The notes under the pieces are model-generated. The model did no database searches and was not told the DNA's origin. It saw only the letters and a program-made list of their open reading frames with translations. 31,659 nucleotides of DNA from Bhargavaea ullalensis (GTDB lineage: Bacteria > Bacillota > Bacilli > Bacillales_A > Planococcaceae), in NCBI RefSeq assembly GCF_040545425.1, contig NZ_JBEPLW010000031.1. One strand, 5' to 3'. Numbering within the stretch: position 1 is the stretch's first letter; each line of letters starts with the position of its first letter. Both the position numbers and the translations under genes were made by a program. This document shows, in pieces, positions 1-7,748 of this stretch.

Positions 1-51
1 GTAAGCGAGGGCCCGCAGCGGAAATCCGAAGGATGTTCAGGAAAAAGAAAA

Positions 52-91
52 ACTGTAGCCAAAGGAGCATTAGGCTCACTTTGTCTACAGT
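52..91. repeat. 13-bp inverted repeat
   Basis: The arms ACTGTAGCCAAAG (52-64) and CTTTGTCTACAGT (79-91) are reverse complements with one mismatch around a 14-nt spacer. It lies directly before the hairpin terminator at 95-126, and no coding region is seen around it. It could be the first of two stacked hairpins at the 3' end of a transcript entering from the left edge. It may also be a dispersed intergenic palindrome. Confidence 0.5.
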
Positions 92-94
92 CTG

Positions 95-126
95 ACCGCC
101 GGACGGCTTGTCCGGCGGTTTTTTTC
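95..126 (+). terminator. Rho-independent terminator of the gene left of the window
   Basis: Stem ACCGCCGGA (95-103) pairs with TCCGGCGGT (111-119) around a 7-nt loop, followed by a run of T to 125. On the plus strand it ends whatever transcript enters from the left edge. It also lies just past the stop of the reverse-strand hydratase, but an A-rich lead-in on the left that would make it work equally well in reverse is weak. Confidence 0.8.
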
Positions 127-135
127 TGTCTTGTT

Positions 136-912
136 TTATTTCCCCTTGAACTCCGGTTTCCGCTTTTCGGCGAACGCATTCAGCGCCTCGATCCGGTCTC
201 CGGTCGGGATCGTCACTTCATACGCTTTCCGCTCGATCGCGAGGCCGGTCTGAAGGTCGGCGTTCATCCCATTCTTCACGGCGAACTTCGCCTGCTGAAG
301 GGCGATTGGCCCGTTGGCAAGGAGGCTGTCGGTGAATTCGCCGGCCGCCTCCCAAAGGCTGTCCGGGTCGGCGACTTTTGTGATGATGCCGTAGCCGTAA
401 GCTTCTTCCGCTGTCATGCGCTTCGCGGTCAGGATGAGTTCGAGCGCCTTTGCCTCGCCGATGAGGCGCGGGAGCCGCTGCGTGCCGCCCGCGCCGGGGA
501 TGATGGCGAGTCCCGTCTCGGTGAGTCCCATCTTTGCTTCAGACGAAGCGATCCGGAAATCGCAGGCGAGTGCGAGTTCCATCCCGCCGCCGAATGCGAA
601 GCCGTTGATCATGGCGATCGTCGGCTGCGGCAGCTTCTCGATCATCGTGAACACTTCGCCCATCTTGTACAGATTGCGCTTCACCTGTTCGTCGGTGAGC
701 GTCTTCCGCTCTTTCAGGTCGGCGCCGACGCTGAAGGCGCGTCCGCTGCCGCCCGTGATGAGCACCACGCGGATGTCCGGATTGATGCGGACCGACTCGA
801 CCACCTGGCCGAGTTCTGACACCATGTCATAGTTGAAGGCGTTCATTGATGCCGGCCGGTGGAGCGTGATGATGCCGAGATGTCCCTTCTGTTCATAGCG
901 AATCGTTTCCAT
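136..912 (-). CDS. Enoyl-CoA hydratase/isomerase family protein
   Basis: A 258-residue crotonase-fold protein, the usual length for a single-domain enoyl-CoA hydratase, which adds water to trans-2-enoyl-CoA in fatty-acid or amino-acid breakdown. The start at 912 is chosen because AAGGGGGAA lies about 9 nt upstream and the protein then begins METIRYEQ, as family members do; the longer reading frame adds 67 residues of no family character. The oxyanion-hole motif is at 59-65 (AFSVGAD). The two acid/base glutamates fall in GGGMELALACD (E112) and LTETGLAIIPGAGGTQRL (E132), so both catalytic residues are kept. It stands alone on the reverse strand, divergent from the YhjD-like gene. Substrate cannot be told from the sequence; a methylglutaconyl-CoA-type or PaaG-like role is equally possible. 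Confidence 0.9.
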   Translation of the reverse strand: METIRYEQKGHLGIITLHRPASMNAFNYDMVSELGQVVESVRINPDIRVVLITGGSGRAFSVGADLKERKTLTDEQVKRNLYKMGEVFTMIEKLPQPTIAMINGFAFGGGMELALACDFRIASSEAKMGLTETGLAIIPGAGGTQRLPRLIGEAKALELILTAKRMTAEEAYGYGIITKVADPDSLWEAAGEFTDSLLANGPIALQQAKFAVKNGMNADLQTGLAIERKAYEVTIPTGDRIEALNAFAEKRKPEFKGK

Positions 913-998
913 GTAAAATTCCCCCTTATGAAATCCCCCGTTTCGTAAAACATACCATGACGCGCCAAAATTCGCCACCAGGCGGGAGAAAATGGCCA

Positions 999-1028
999 TT
1001 GCATAGTTCCCGCCGGATGGGGTAAGAT
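999..1028 (+). promoter_or_regulatory. Candidate sigma-A promoter for the YhjD-like gene
   Basis: TTGCAT (999-1004), an 18-nt spacer and TAAGAT (1023-1028) place the transcription start near 1035. The LexA-type box at 1036-1049 sits right at that start, a normal repressor position. Confidence 0.5.
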
Positions 1029-1035
1029 AGAAATA

Positions 1036-1049
1036 CGAACAAACGTTCT
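1036..1049. promoter_or_regulatory. LexA-type SOS box
   Basis: CGAACAAACGTTCT matches the Gram-positive LexA (DinR) consensus CGAACRNRYGTTYC at 13 of 14 positions; only the last base differs. It overlaps the predicted transcription start of the downstream gene and lies 31 bp before its start codon, so LexA binding would block that gene until DNA damage. The box is near-palindromic and could also affect the divergent hydratase, whose start is 124 bp away. Confidence 0.65.
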
Positions 1050-1080
1050 TTTCTTCTGGAGAAAAGGAGGGAGGGGGACC

Positions 1081-1452
1081 ATGCCGCTCATCCCGTCGGA
1101 GGCGCTGCCCCATTTTGAAAACCTGATTTACCTGCCGATGCTGCTCATCATCCTGGAACGCGACAAGAAGGCATTCGAAACAGGCCCGTTCAAGCTCAAG
1201 CGTCCGTACCTCGCCATGGTGGCGGAAGCCGAGAAGCTCGTGCAGAAGGACCTGAAGGAATCCCGCCTGTACATGCGCCGCCGTTCAATGAAGCTCATCA
1301 AAGGGGACCGGGACGACCTGTTCACGGAATATGTATTCATCCACGAGGGATACGAAGACCGCCGCCGCTACCTGAACGTCCGGCTGAGGAACCGGTCGGA
1401 AGAGCTGCTCGGCGTGTATCTGACGATGGGGGACCGGGCGATTTGTATGTAA
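1081..1452 (+). CDS. yhjD: YhjD-family protein of unknown function
   Basis: A 123-residue soluble protein with a strong ribosome site (AAGGAGG at 1064-1070). The features FENLIYLPMLLIILERDKKAFE, then PFKLKRPYL, then FIHEGYEDRRRYLNVRLRNR look like the YhjD family of Bacillales as I remember it; no catalytic motif is visible and the molecular role is not known. It is rich in charged residues, with no signal peptide and no convincing membrane helix (the hydrophobic stretch at 16-26 is too short). It is preceded by a sigma-A promoter with a LexA-type box, pointing to induction by DNA damage. Its stop codon ends only 2 bp before the stop of convergent comK, with no terminator between them, so the two transcripts must overlap. 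The family name is moderately sure. Confidence 0.7.
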   Translation: MPLIPSEALPHFENLIYLPMLLIILERDKKAFETGPFKLKRPYLAMVAEAEKLVQKDLKESRLYMRRRSMKLIKGDRDDLFTEYVFIHEGYEDRRRYLNVRLRNRSEELLGVYLTMGDRAICM

Positions 1453-1454
1453 AA

Positions 1455-1967
1455 CTAGGTGTATTCGCGGTTGAATCCCGGGTGGCGCAGGAAGTACTGC
1501 ATGCGGGAAAACTTTTTATCCAGCCGGCAGGAAAGCGCATATTGGCGGTTCATCGTCTGGATGGAAACGTCCGCACCGATGACCGTCCCGTTTTCCAAAC
1601 GGATTTCACAGCTGGCGGAATCTCCCCAGTAATCATCAATGCCATGCAGGGCAATCCAAATATTCGCTTCGGACTGCGGAGAAAGCGTCGGCATGAGAAT
1701 GCAGGGCATGCCGAGGTCCTGGACGATGAGGACCGGAACTTTATGATGGTTTCCGATCAGCCGGCTGGACGTCTGGACCGCCTGGCGCAAAGTGGTGCCG
1801 TACAATTCGCAGGATTGCTTAAGGTTGTACAAAGGCCTTCTTTCAAGCAGGAACTGTTCTTTCTTTTCGGTCACAAGCGTATACGCCTTCCCGTCCATGA
1901 ACATCGGTTCCAGCGCCAATGTATCGAAGGTGATGTAATACGGAGATGTCAATTTTTTGATTTCCAT
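1455..1967 (-). CDS. comK: Competence transcription factor ComK
   Basis: A 170-residue ComK-family protein (B. subtilis ComK is 192 residues, with a longer C-terminal tail). ComK is the master activator of natural DNA uptake and binds paired AT-rich boxes in com promoters. The start at 1967 follows an AGGAGG ribosome site (1974-1979) and gives MEIKKLTSPYYITFDTLAL, matching the start of short ComK proteins; an upstream extension of 47 residues is not family-like. Family landmarks in order: ERRPLYNLKQSCELYG (49-64), then a basic KVPVLI segment, MPTLSPQSEANIWIALHGI (the central FPT-x-S/W-I motif), and an NG-containing strand. It is divergent from the IDEAL-domain gene and convergent with the YhjD-like gene, as in the comK region of B. 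subtilis. The short C-terminus lacks the MecA/ClpC-binding tail seen in B. subtilis ComK, so proteolytic control may differ. Confidence 0.85.
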   Translation of the reverse strand: MEIKKLTSPYYITFDTLALEPMFMDGKAYTLVTEKKEQFLLERRPLYNLKQSCELYGTTLRQAVQTSSRLIGNHHKVPVLIVQDLGMPCILMPTLSPQSEANIWIALHGIDDYWGDSASCEIRLENGTVIGADVSIQTMNRQYALSCRLDKKFSRMQYFLRHPGFNREYT

Positions 1968-2000
1968 GCCCGCTCCTCCTACAAAGTAATCATATATCCT

Positions 2001-2028
2001 ATTGTAGTTGATATTGGAAATAAGACAA
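2001..2028 (-). promoter_or_regulatory. Candidate comK promoter
   Basis: On the reverse strand TTGTCT (2028-2023), a 16-nt spacer and TACAAT (2006-2001) lie 34 bp upstream of the comK start codon. The flanking 100 bp are the most AT-rich part of this end of the window. I looked for the AAAA-N5-TTTT pairs that ComK uses for autoactivation and found none that fit exactly. Confidence 0.4.
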
Positions 2029-2085
2029 GACTTTATTCTTATTCTTTTAAATAAACAATGAATAAGGAAATTTCTAAAAACAGGG

Positions 2086-2115
2086 TTGCATCCACCCTCC
2101 TTCAGCATATATAAT
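2086..2115 (+). promoter_or_regulatory. Sigma-A promoter for the IDEAL-domain gene
   Basis: TTGCAT (2086-2091), an 18-nt spacer and a perfect TATAAT (2110-2115) lie 27 bp before the start codon at 2143. Confidence 0.65.
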
Positions 2116-2142
2116 AGGAAAAAGAGCCAGGTGGTGAAGGGA

Positions 2143-2388
2143 ATGGAGCAATATTATTCATACGCAGAGTTTTTGAAGGCAGTCGGCAAAGGTCGCGCAA
2201 GCCAGGGGGAGCAGCTGCTCAATGACATTTACATGGATCTGTTCCTCAAGCATGTGCATCGTGAACAGATGAGGGATCGCCTGATTGCGCTGATTGACGA
2301 CGCGCTTGACCGGAAAGACAAAAAGGGCTTCCTCGACTACACCGCTCAATTGAAGACCCTCGATGACGACGACGTCACGAAGGATTGA
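2143..2388 (+). CDS. IDEAL-domain protein (YhzC-like)
   Basis: An 81-residue protein. The C-terminal half reads LIALIDDALDRKDKKGFLDYTAQLKTL, the IDEAL domain of Bacillales named after its I-D-E-A-L core (here IDDAL). The domain is a short helical protein-binding module found in YpiB and ComK-linked proteins; its partner here is not known. The start is the ATG after GGTGAAGGGA; an upstream ATG (2086) lies inside the promoter and is rejected. The gene sits back to back with comK, the same placement as yhzC beside comK in B. subtilis, which supports an ortholog but does not prove a role in competence. A hairpin terminator follows 54 bp after the stop. Confidence 0.75.
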   Translation: MEQYYSYAEFLKAVGKGRASQGEQLLNDIYMDLFLKHVHREQMRDRLIALIDDALDRKDKKGFLDYTAQLKTLDDDDVTKD

Positions 2389-2441
2389 TGACACGACAGA
2401 CTTATTGGAGGAACGACTCTTGAAGCCAATCGACGACCCGG

Positions 2442-2486
2442 AACCGTCCGCGTCAGGGGATTCATTGCCCTGGGAGCGGGCGGTTT
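2442..2486 (+). terminator. Terminator of the IDEAL-domain gene
   Basis: AACCGTCCGC (2442-2451) pairs with GCGGGCGGTT (2476-2485) with one wobble pair, and CAGGG pairs with CCCTG inside it. TTTT follows at once, and a second small GCG-TTCGC fold with seven T runs to 2502. Confidence 0.65.
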
Positions 2487-2548
2487 TGCGTTCGCTTTTT
2501 TTCTGCCGGGGTTCCCTCCTGATCAACCGAGAGACCAATCACGGGCCT

Positions 2549-2632
2549 AACTTGCGCCACTCGGAGCCGAACTTGCGCCACTCGAGGCCGAACTTGCGCC
2601 ACTCGGAGTCAAACTCGCGCCACTCGCACCCC
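2549..2632 (-). repeat. 21-bp tandem repeat, four units (locus 1)
   Basis: Four head-to-tail units of exactly 21 bp begin at 2549, 2570, 2591 and 2612, each starting AACTTGCGCCACTCG (one substitution in the last, which also diverges at its end). Read on the reverse strand the unit is GAGTGGCGCAAG followed by a CGGCTCC-like end, which resembles the 21-bp units at 9275-9571 and 17211-17287. It lies between the terminator at 2442-2486 and uvrB. A weak open frame runs through it but has no independent support. Confidence 0.85.
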
Positions 2633-2714
2633 CGCTGCACACATCCCGGGCTCCGCACTCAAAATTCCCCTTGCAATTCCCGCTGTTCCCGTCATTAAAA
2701 CACCTGTTCGCTTT

Positions 2715-2742
2715 TTGTTCGTGAAAAGGAAGGGAATATGGT
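2715..2742 (+). promoter_or_regulatory. Weak candidate promoter for uvrB
   Basis: TTGTTC (2715-2720), a 16-nt spacer and TATGGT (2737-2742) lie 44 bp before the uvrB start. Two GTTCG half-sites (2706-2710 and 2717-2721) are present, but they are in direct rather than inverted orientation, so this is not a normal LexA box. Confidence 0.3.
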
Positions 2743-2786
2743 AGGATAGTGACACAATGAACGTGAAAACCGGAAGGGGTCAGACC

Positions 2787-4769
2787 ATGGTCGAGAAATT
2801 TGATTTGCAGGCGCCGTATACGCCTCAGGGCGATCAGCCGAAGGCGATTGAGAAGCTGGTCGGCGGCCTGAAGGCAGGGCGGAAACACCAGACGCTGCTC
2901 GGGGCGACCGGGACGGGGAAGACGTTCACGGTGTCGAACGTCCTCACCGAAGTGAACAAGCCGACGCTCGTCATGGCGCACAACAAGACGCTCGCCGGCC
3001 AGCTTTACAGTGAGTTTAAAGAGTTCTTTCCTAATAATGCGGTCGAGTACTTCGTCAGCTTCTATGATTATTACCAGCCGGAGGCGTATGTGCCCCAGAC
3101 CGATACCTTCATCGAAAAAGACGCGAGCATCAACGACGAAATTGATAAACTGCGCCACGCCGCCACGTCGGCTTTGTTTGAACGCAATGACGTGCTCATC
3201 GTGGCGTCGGTGTCGTGCATCTACGGTCTCGGTAACCCGTCGGAGTACGGGGATATGCTCGTTTCGCTTCGGACAGGCATGGAGATCAGCCGAAACGACC
3301 TGCTTCGGCGGTTTGTGGACATCCAGTACACGAGAAACGATATGAACTTCACGCGCGGGACGTTCCGCGTGAGGGGGGATGTCGTCGAGATCATTCCGGC
3401 TTCGCGCGACGAGCGCTGCATCCGGATCGAGTTTTTCGGGGATGAGATCGACCGGCTGCGTGAAGTCGATGCGCTGACCGGCGAGATCTACGGCGACCGG
3501 GACCACGTCGCCATCTTCCCGGCTTCCCACTTTGTCGCCCGCGAAGAGCGGATGGTGAAGGCGATCGCGAACATCGAGGTCGAGCTGGAAGAAAGGCTGA
3601 AGGTGCTTCGTGCAGATGACAAGCTGCTGGAGGCCCAGCGGCTGGAGCAGCGGACGCGCTATGACATCGAGATGATGAAAGAGATGGGCTTTTGTTCGGG
3701 GATCGAGAACTACTCGCGCCACCTGAACCTGAAGCCGCCGGGTGCGACGCCGTACACGCTGTTTGACTATTTCCCGGATGATTTCCTGCTCGTCATCGAT
3801 GAAAGCCACGTGACGCTTCCGCAGATCCGCGGCATGTTCAACGGGGACCAGGCGCGAAAGCAGGTGCTCGTCGACCACGGGTTCCGCCTGCCGTCCGCGC
3901 TGGACAACCGTCCGCTCCGCTTCGAGGAATTCGAGAATCGCGTCCATGAGGCGATCTACGTCTCGGCGACGCCGGGCCCCTATGAACTCGAGCATTCTCC
4001 TGAAATGGTCGAGCAGATCATCCGGCCGACGGGACTGCTCGATCCGGAAATCGACGTGCGGCCGATCGAGGGACAAATCGATGACCTCATCGACGAAATC
4101 CAGGAGCGGATCCGCAAAAACGAGCGGGTCCTCGTCACGACCTTGACGAAGAAAATGTCTGAAGACCTGACCGACTACCTGAAGGAAGCGGGTATCAAGG
4201 TCACGTACCTCCACTCGGAGATCAAGACGCTTGAGCGGACGGAAATCATCCGCGAGCTGCGGCTCGGCACGTACGACGTCATTGTCGGGATCAACCTGCT
4301 GCGGGAGGGACTCGACATTCCGGAAGTGTCGCTCGTCACCATTCTTGACGCGGACAAGGAAGGGTTCCTACGTTCCGAGCGTTCGCTCATCCAGACGATC
4401 GGCCGCGCCGCGCGGAATGCGAACGGCAAGGTCATCATGTATGCAGACCGGATGACCGACTCGATGCGCGCGGCGATCGACGAGACGAAGCGGCGCCGTG
4501 CAAAACAGATGGAGTACAACGAAAAGCACGGCATCACGCCGACCACGATCAAAAAACAGATCCGTGACTCGATCCGTGCGACGCACGAAACCGGGGAAAC
4601 GGTCACGTATGTGGAGAAAGTGACAAAAGGCAAGAAGCTGACCAAGGAAGAAAAGGGCAGCCTTCTCGCTTCACTCGAGAAAGAAATGAAAGACGCGGCA
4701 AAGGCGCTCGACTTCGAACGGGCCGCCCAGCTGCGCGATACGATATTGGAACTGAAAGCAGAGGGGTGA
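2787..4769 (+). CDS. uvrB: Excinuclease ABC subunit B
   Basis: A 660-residue UvrB, full length for the family. UvrB is the helicase-like damage-verifying subunit of nucleotide excision repair; it is loaded on DNA by UvrA and then recruits UvrC. The start at 2787 follows GGAAGGGG; a start ten codons upstream has no ribosome site. Walker A is GATGTGKT (39-46). The damage-probing beta-hairpin lies around YDYYQPEAYVP (about residues 92-108). The Walker B box is VIDESH (336-341), and the helicase motif QTIGRAARN lies near 535. The C-terminal UVR coiled coil that binds UvrC (LEKEMKDAAKALDFERAAQLRD) is intact. The gene is 7 bp before uvrA and surely co-transcribed. Confidence 0.98.
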   Translation: MVEKFDLQAPYTPQGDQPKAIEKLVGGLKAGRKHQTLLGATGTGKTFTVSNVLTEVNKPTLVMAHNKTLAGQLYSEFKEFFPNNAVEYFVSFYDYYQPEAYVPQTDTFIEKDASINDEIDKLRHAATSALFERNDVLIVASVSCIYGLGNPSEYGDMLVSLRTGMEISRNDLLRRFVDIQYTRNDMNFTRGTFRVRGDVVEIIPASRDERCIRIEFFGDEIDRLREVDALTGEIYGDRDHVAIFPASHFVAREERMVKAIANIEVELEERLKVLRADDKLLEAQRLEQRTRYDIEMMKEMGFCSGIENYSRHLNLKPPGATPYTLFDYFPDDFLLVIDESHVTLPQIRGMFNGDQARKQVLVDHGFRLPSALDNRPLRFEEFENRVHEAIYVSATPGPYELEHSPEMVEQIIRPTGLLDPEIDVRPIEGQIDDLIDEIQERIRKNERVLVTTLTKKMSEDLTDYLKEAGIKVTYLHSEIKTLERTEIIRELRLGTYDVIVGINLLREGLDIPEVSLVTILDADKEGFLRSERSLIQTIGRAARNANGKVIMYADRMTDSMRAAIDETKRRRAKQMEYNEKHGITPTTIKKQIRDSIRATHETGETVTYVEKVTKGKKLTKEEKGSLLASLEKEMKDAAKALDFERAAQLRDTILELKAEG

Positions 4770-4776
4770 CATTCGG

Positions 4777-7647
4777 ATGAAAAACCAGGAAATCGTTGTT
4801 CAGGGGGCGCGTGCGCACAACTTGAAGGACATCAGTGTGACGATTCCCCGTGACCAGCTCGTCGTCATGACGGGGCTGTCCGGTTCCGGGAAGTCCTCGC
4901 TTGCGTTTGACACTATCTACGCCGAAGGCCAGCGCCGGTACGTTGAATCGCTGTCCGCGTACGCCCGCCAGTTCCTCGGCCAGATGGACAAGCCGGACGT
5001 GGATGCGATCGAAGGGCTGTCTCCGGCGATCTCGATCGACCAGAAGACGACGAGCCGCAACCCGCGGTCGACGGTCGGCACCGTGACGGAGATCTACGAC
5101 TACCTCCGTCTTTTGTATGCGCGCGTCGGCAAGCCGGTCTGCCCGAACCACGGGATCGAAATCTCTTCCCAGACCGTCGAGCAGATGGTGGACCGCATCA
5201 TGGAACTGCCGGAGCGCACGCGGCTGCAGATTCTCGCGCCGGTCATCTCCGGGCGGAAAGGGACGCACGCCAAGCTGTTTGAGGACATCAAAAAACAGGG
5301 CTACGTCCGTGTGCGCGTCGACGGGGAGCTGTATGACCTGGACGACAACATCGACTTGAACAAAAACAAGAAGCACGACATCGAAGTCGTCATCGACCGG
5401 ATTGTCGTCAAGGATGACGTCGGCGCCCGGCTGGCCGATTCGCTTGAAACAGCGGCTTCGCTTGCCGGCGGCCGTGCGCTCATCGACGTGATCGGCGGGG
5501 AAGAACTGCTTTACAGCGAGCACCATTCATGCCCGGTGTGCGGCTTTTCGATCGGCGAACTGGAACCGCGGATGTTTTCATTCAACAGCCCGTTCGGCGC
5601 GTGCCCGGAATGTGACGGCCTCGGCGTGAAGCTGGAAGTCGACCCGGACCTCGTCGTGCCGGATAAATCCAGGACGCTCGCAGAGCATGCGGTCGCCCCG
5701 TGGGAACCGACGAGTTCCCAGTACTATCCGGAGCTGCTGAAGACAGTGGCAAAGCATTACGGAATTCCGATGGACGTGCCGGTGAGCGAGCTCACCGACG
5801 CCCAGATGGACAAGATCCTCAACGGCTCGGGCAATGACAAGATCCGTTTCCGCTACACGAATGAATTCGGCGTCACGCGCGACAATCATATTCATTTTGA
5901 AGGGGTGCTCCGCAACGTCGAGCGACGCTACCGGGAGACCACGTCGGACTATGTGCGCGAACAGATGGAGAAATATATGGCCGAGCGCCCGTGCCCGGCC
6001 TGCCACGGCTACCGGCTGAAGGAAGAATCCCTCGCCGTCAAAGTGGCCGGACTGCACATCGCCCAGGTGACGGCGTTTTCCATCACGGATGCGATGGAGT
6101 TTTTCAGCACGCTCAAGCTTTCCGAGAAAGACGAGGCGATCGCCCGGCTCATTCTGCGGGAGATCAATGAGCGGCTCGGCTTCCTGATCAACGTCGGGCT
6201 TGATTATCTGACGCTGTCCCGGGCGGCGGGCACGCTGTCCGGAGGGGAGGCGCAGCGCATCCGGCTGGCCACGCAGATCGGCTCCCGGCTGTCGGGTGTT
6301 TTGTATATCCTGGACGAGCCGTCGATCGGGCTGCACCAGCGGGACAATGACCGGCTTATCGGCACGCTCAAGAACATGCGGGACCTCGGCAACACGCTCA
6401 TCGTCGTGGAGCATGATGAAGACACGATGCTTGCGGCCGACCACCTGATCGACATCGGCCCGGGCGCCGGGCTCAACGGCGGGGAGATTGTCTCGCAGGG
6501 CACCCCCGAGGAAGTGATGAACGATCCGGATTCTCTCACCGGCGATTACCTCAGCGGCCGGAAGTTCATTCCCGTGCCGACGGAGCGGCGGCCGTCCGAC
6601 GGCCGGTTCATCCGCATCCAGGGGGCGTCCGAGAACAACCTGAAGAGCGTGGATGCGGAATTCCCGCTCGGCGAGTTCATCGCGGTGACCGGTGTGTCGG
6701 GCTCCGGGAAATCCACGCTCGTGAACGAAGTGCTTTACAAGGCGCTCGCCCAGAAACTGAGCCGCGCGAAAGCGAAGCCGGGTGCGTTCGGCAACATCAC
6801 GGGCATCGAGGAGCTCGAGAAAGTCATCGACATCGACCAGTCCCCGATCGGCCGCACCCCGCGGTCGAACCCGGCGACCTATACCGGCGTGTTCGATGAC
6901 ATCCGGGACGTGTTCGCCTCGACGAATGAAGCGAAGATCCGCGGCTACAAAAAAGGACGGTTCAGCTTCAACGTGAAAGGCGGCCGCTGTGAGGCTTGCC
7001 GCGGCGACGGCATCATCAAAATCGAGATGCATTTCCTGCCGGATGTGTACGTGCCGTGCGAAGTGTGCCACGGCCGGCGATACAACCGGGAGACCCTGGA
7101 AGTGCGCTATAAAGGGAAAAACATCGCCGATGTGCTCGACATGACCGTCGACGATGCACTGGTCTTCTTTGAAAATATCCCGAAAATCGCGCGCAAGCTG
7201 CAGACGATCGCCGACGTCGGGCTCGGCTACGTGAAGCTCGGCCAACCGGCGACAACGCTGTCCGGCGGGGAGGCGCAGCGCGTGAAGCTGGCCTCTGAAC
7301 TGCACCGGCGGTCAAACGGCAAAACGTTCTATATTCTCGATGAACCGACGACGGGGCTGCACGCGCATGATATTTCGAAGCTGCTCGTCGTGCTTCAGCG
7401 TCTTGTCGAGGGCGGCAACACCGTACTCGTCATCGAGCATAACCTGGATGTCATCAAAACCGTCGACCATATCGTCGATCTAGGTCCGGAGGGCGGAGAG
7501 CGCGGCGGCCAGATTATCGCGTCCGGCACGCCGGAAGAAGTGGCGGAGAGCCGGGTGTCTTATACGGGCCGCTACCTGAAGCCGATTCTTGAGCGGGACC
7601 GGGAGCGGACCGACGCCCTCATCGCGGAGGCGGAGAGTGGCAGGTGA
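4777..7647 (+). CDS. uvrA: Excinuclease ABC subunit A
   Basis: A 956-residue UvrA, the damage-sensing ATPase of nucleotide excision repair, which acts as a dimer and hands damaged DNA to UvrB. Two ABC-type ATPase halves are visible: Walker A at 33-41 (GLSGSGKSS) and 639-647 (GVSGSGKST), with ABC signatures LSGGEAQR at 487-494 and 828-835. Three zinc sites are kept: C252/C255 with C276/C279, the CPAC pair C406/C409, and C738/C741 with C761/C764, the last being the DNA-binding zinc module. The start has a GAGGGGTGAC ribosome site overlapping the uvrB stop. This is the canonical UvrA1 length; nothing is missing. Confidence 0.98.
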   Translation: MKNQEIVVQGARAHNLKDISVTIPRDQLVVMTGLSGSGKSSLAFDTIYAEGQRRYVESLSAYARQFLGQMDKPDVDAIEGLSPAISIDQKTTSRNPRSTVGTVTEIYDYLRLLYARVGKPVCPNHGIEISSQTVEQMVDRIMELPERTRLQILAPVISGRKGTHAKLFEDIKKQGYVRVRVDGELYDLDDNIDLNKNKKHDIEVVIDRIVVKDDVGARLADSLETAASLAGGRALIDVIGGEELLYSEHHSCPVCGFSIGELEPRMFSFNSPFGACPECDGLGVKLEVDPDLVVPDKSRTLAEHAVAPWEPTSSQYYPELLKTVAKHYGIPMDVPVSELTDAQMDKILNGSGNDKIRFRYTNEFGVTRDNHIHFEGVLRNVERRYRETTSDYVREQMEKYMAERPCPACHGYRLKEESLAVKVAGLHIAQVTAFSITDAMEFFSTLKLSEKDEAIARLILREINERLGFLINVGLDYLTLSRAAGTLSGGEAQRIRLATQIGSRLSGVLYILDEPSIGLHQRDNDRLIGTLKNMRDLGNTLIVVEHDEDTMLAADHLIDIGPGAGLNGGEIVSQGTPEEVMNDPDSLTGDYLSGRKFIPVPTERRPSDGRFIRIQGASENNLKSVDAEFPLGEFIAVTGVSGSGKSTLVNEVLYKALAQKLSRAKAKPGAFGNITGIEELEKVIDIDQSPIGRTPRSNPATYTGVFDDIRDVFASTNEAKIRGYKKGRFSFNVKGGRCEACRGDGIIKIEMHFLPDVYVPCEVCHGRRYNRETLEVRYKGKNIADVLDMTVDDALVFFENIPKIARKLQTIADVGLGYVKLGQPATTLSGGEAQRVKLASELHRRSNGKTFYILDEPTTGLHAHDISKLLVVLQRLVEGGNTVLVIEHNLDVIKTVDHIVDLGPEGGERGGQIIASGTPEEVAESRVSYTGRYLKPILERDRERTDALIAEAESGR

Positions 7648-7748
7648 AGCCGAAGTTGGCGCCGGATGAAACTTTTTGAGATCTTCAAGCGTATTAACAC
7701 TATCAACGGATGGCGGCCTTGCCGCTGCCGAAGGAGGTATACGAACAG

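Noticed and set aside
1968..2085. ComK autoactivation box (AAAA-N5-TTTT pairs) before comK
   Set aside because: The stretch is AT-rich, but no pair with the right spacing could be found.
2549..2632. Short direct repeats as a CRISPR array
   Set aside because: The repeats abut with no unique spacers and no cas genes are present; the same holds for the arrays at 9275 and 17211.
2419..2698. Possible TTG-started small gene after the IDEAL-domain gene, with GGAGG upstream
   Set aside because: It runs through the terminator at 2442-2486 and then the 21-bp repeat, and the product has no recognisable character.
2704..2723. LexA box before uvrB
   Set aside because: Two GTTCG half-sites are in direct orientation with no matching CGAAC on the left, so the inverted repeat LexA needs is absent.
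2547..4214. Long reverse-strand open frame of 555 codons opposite uvrB (and similar ones opposite uvrA, 5578-7305, and gpmI, 28290-30071)
   Set aside because: These arise from high GC and codon bias of the true genes; their products are Arg/Asp/His/Val-rich with no family resemblance, and the forward genes are certain.
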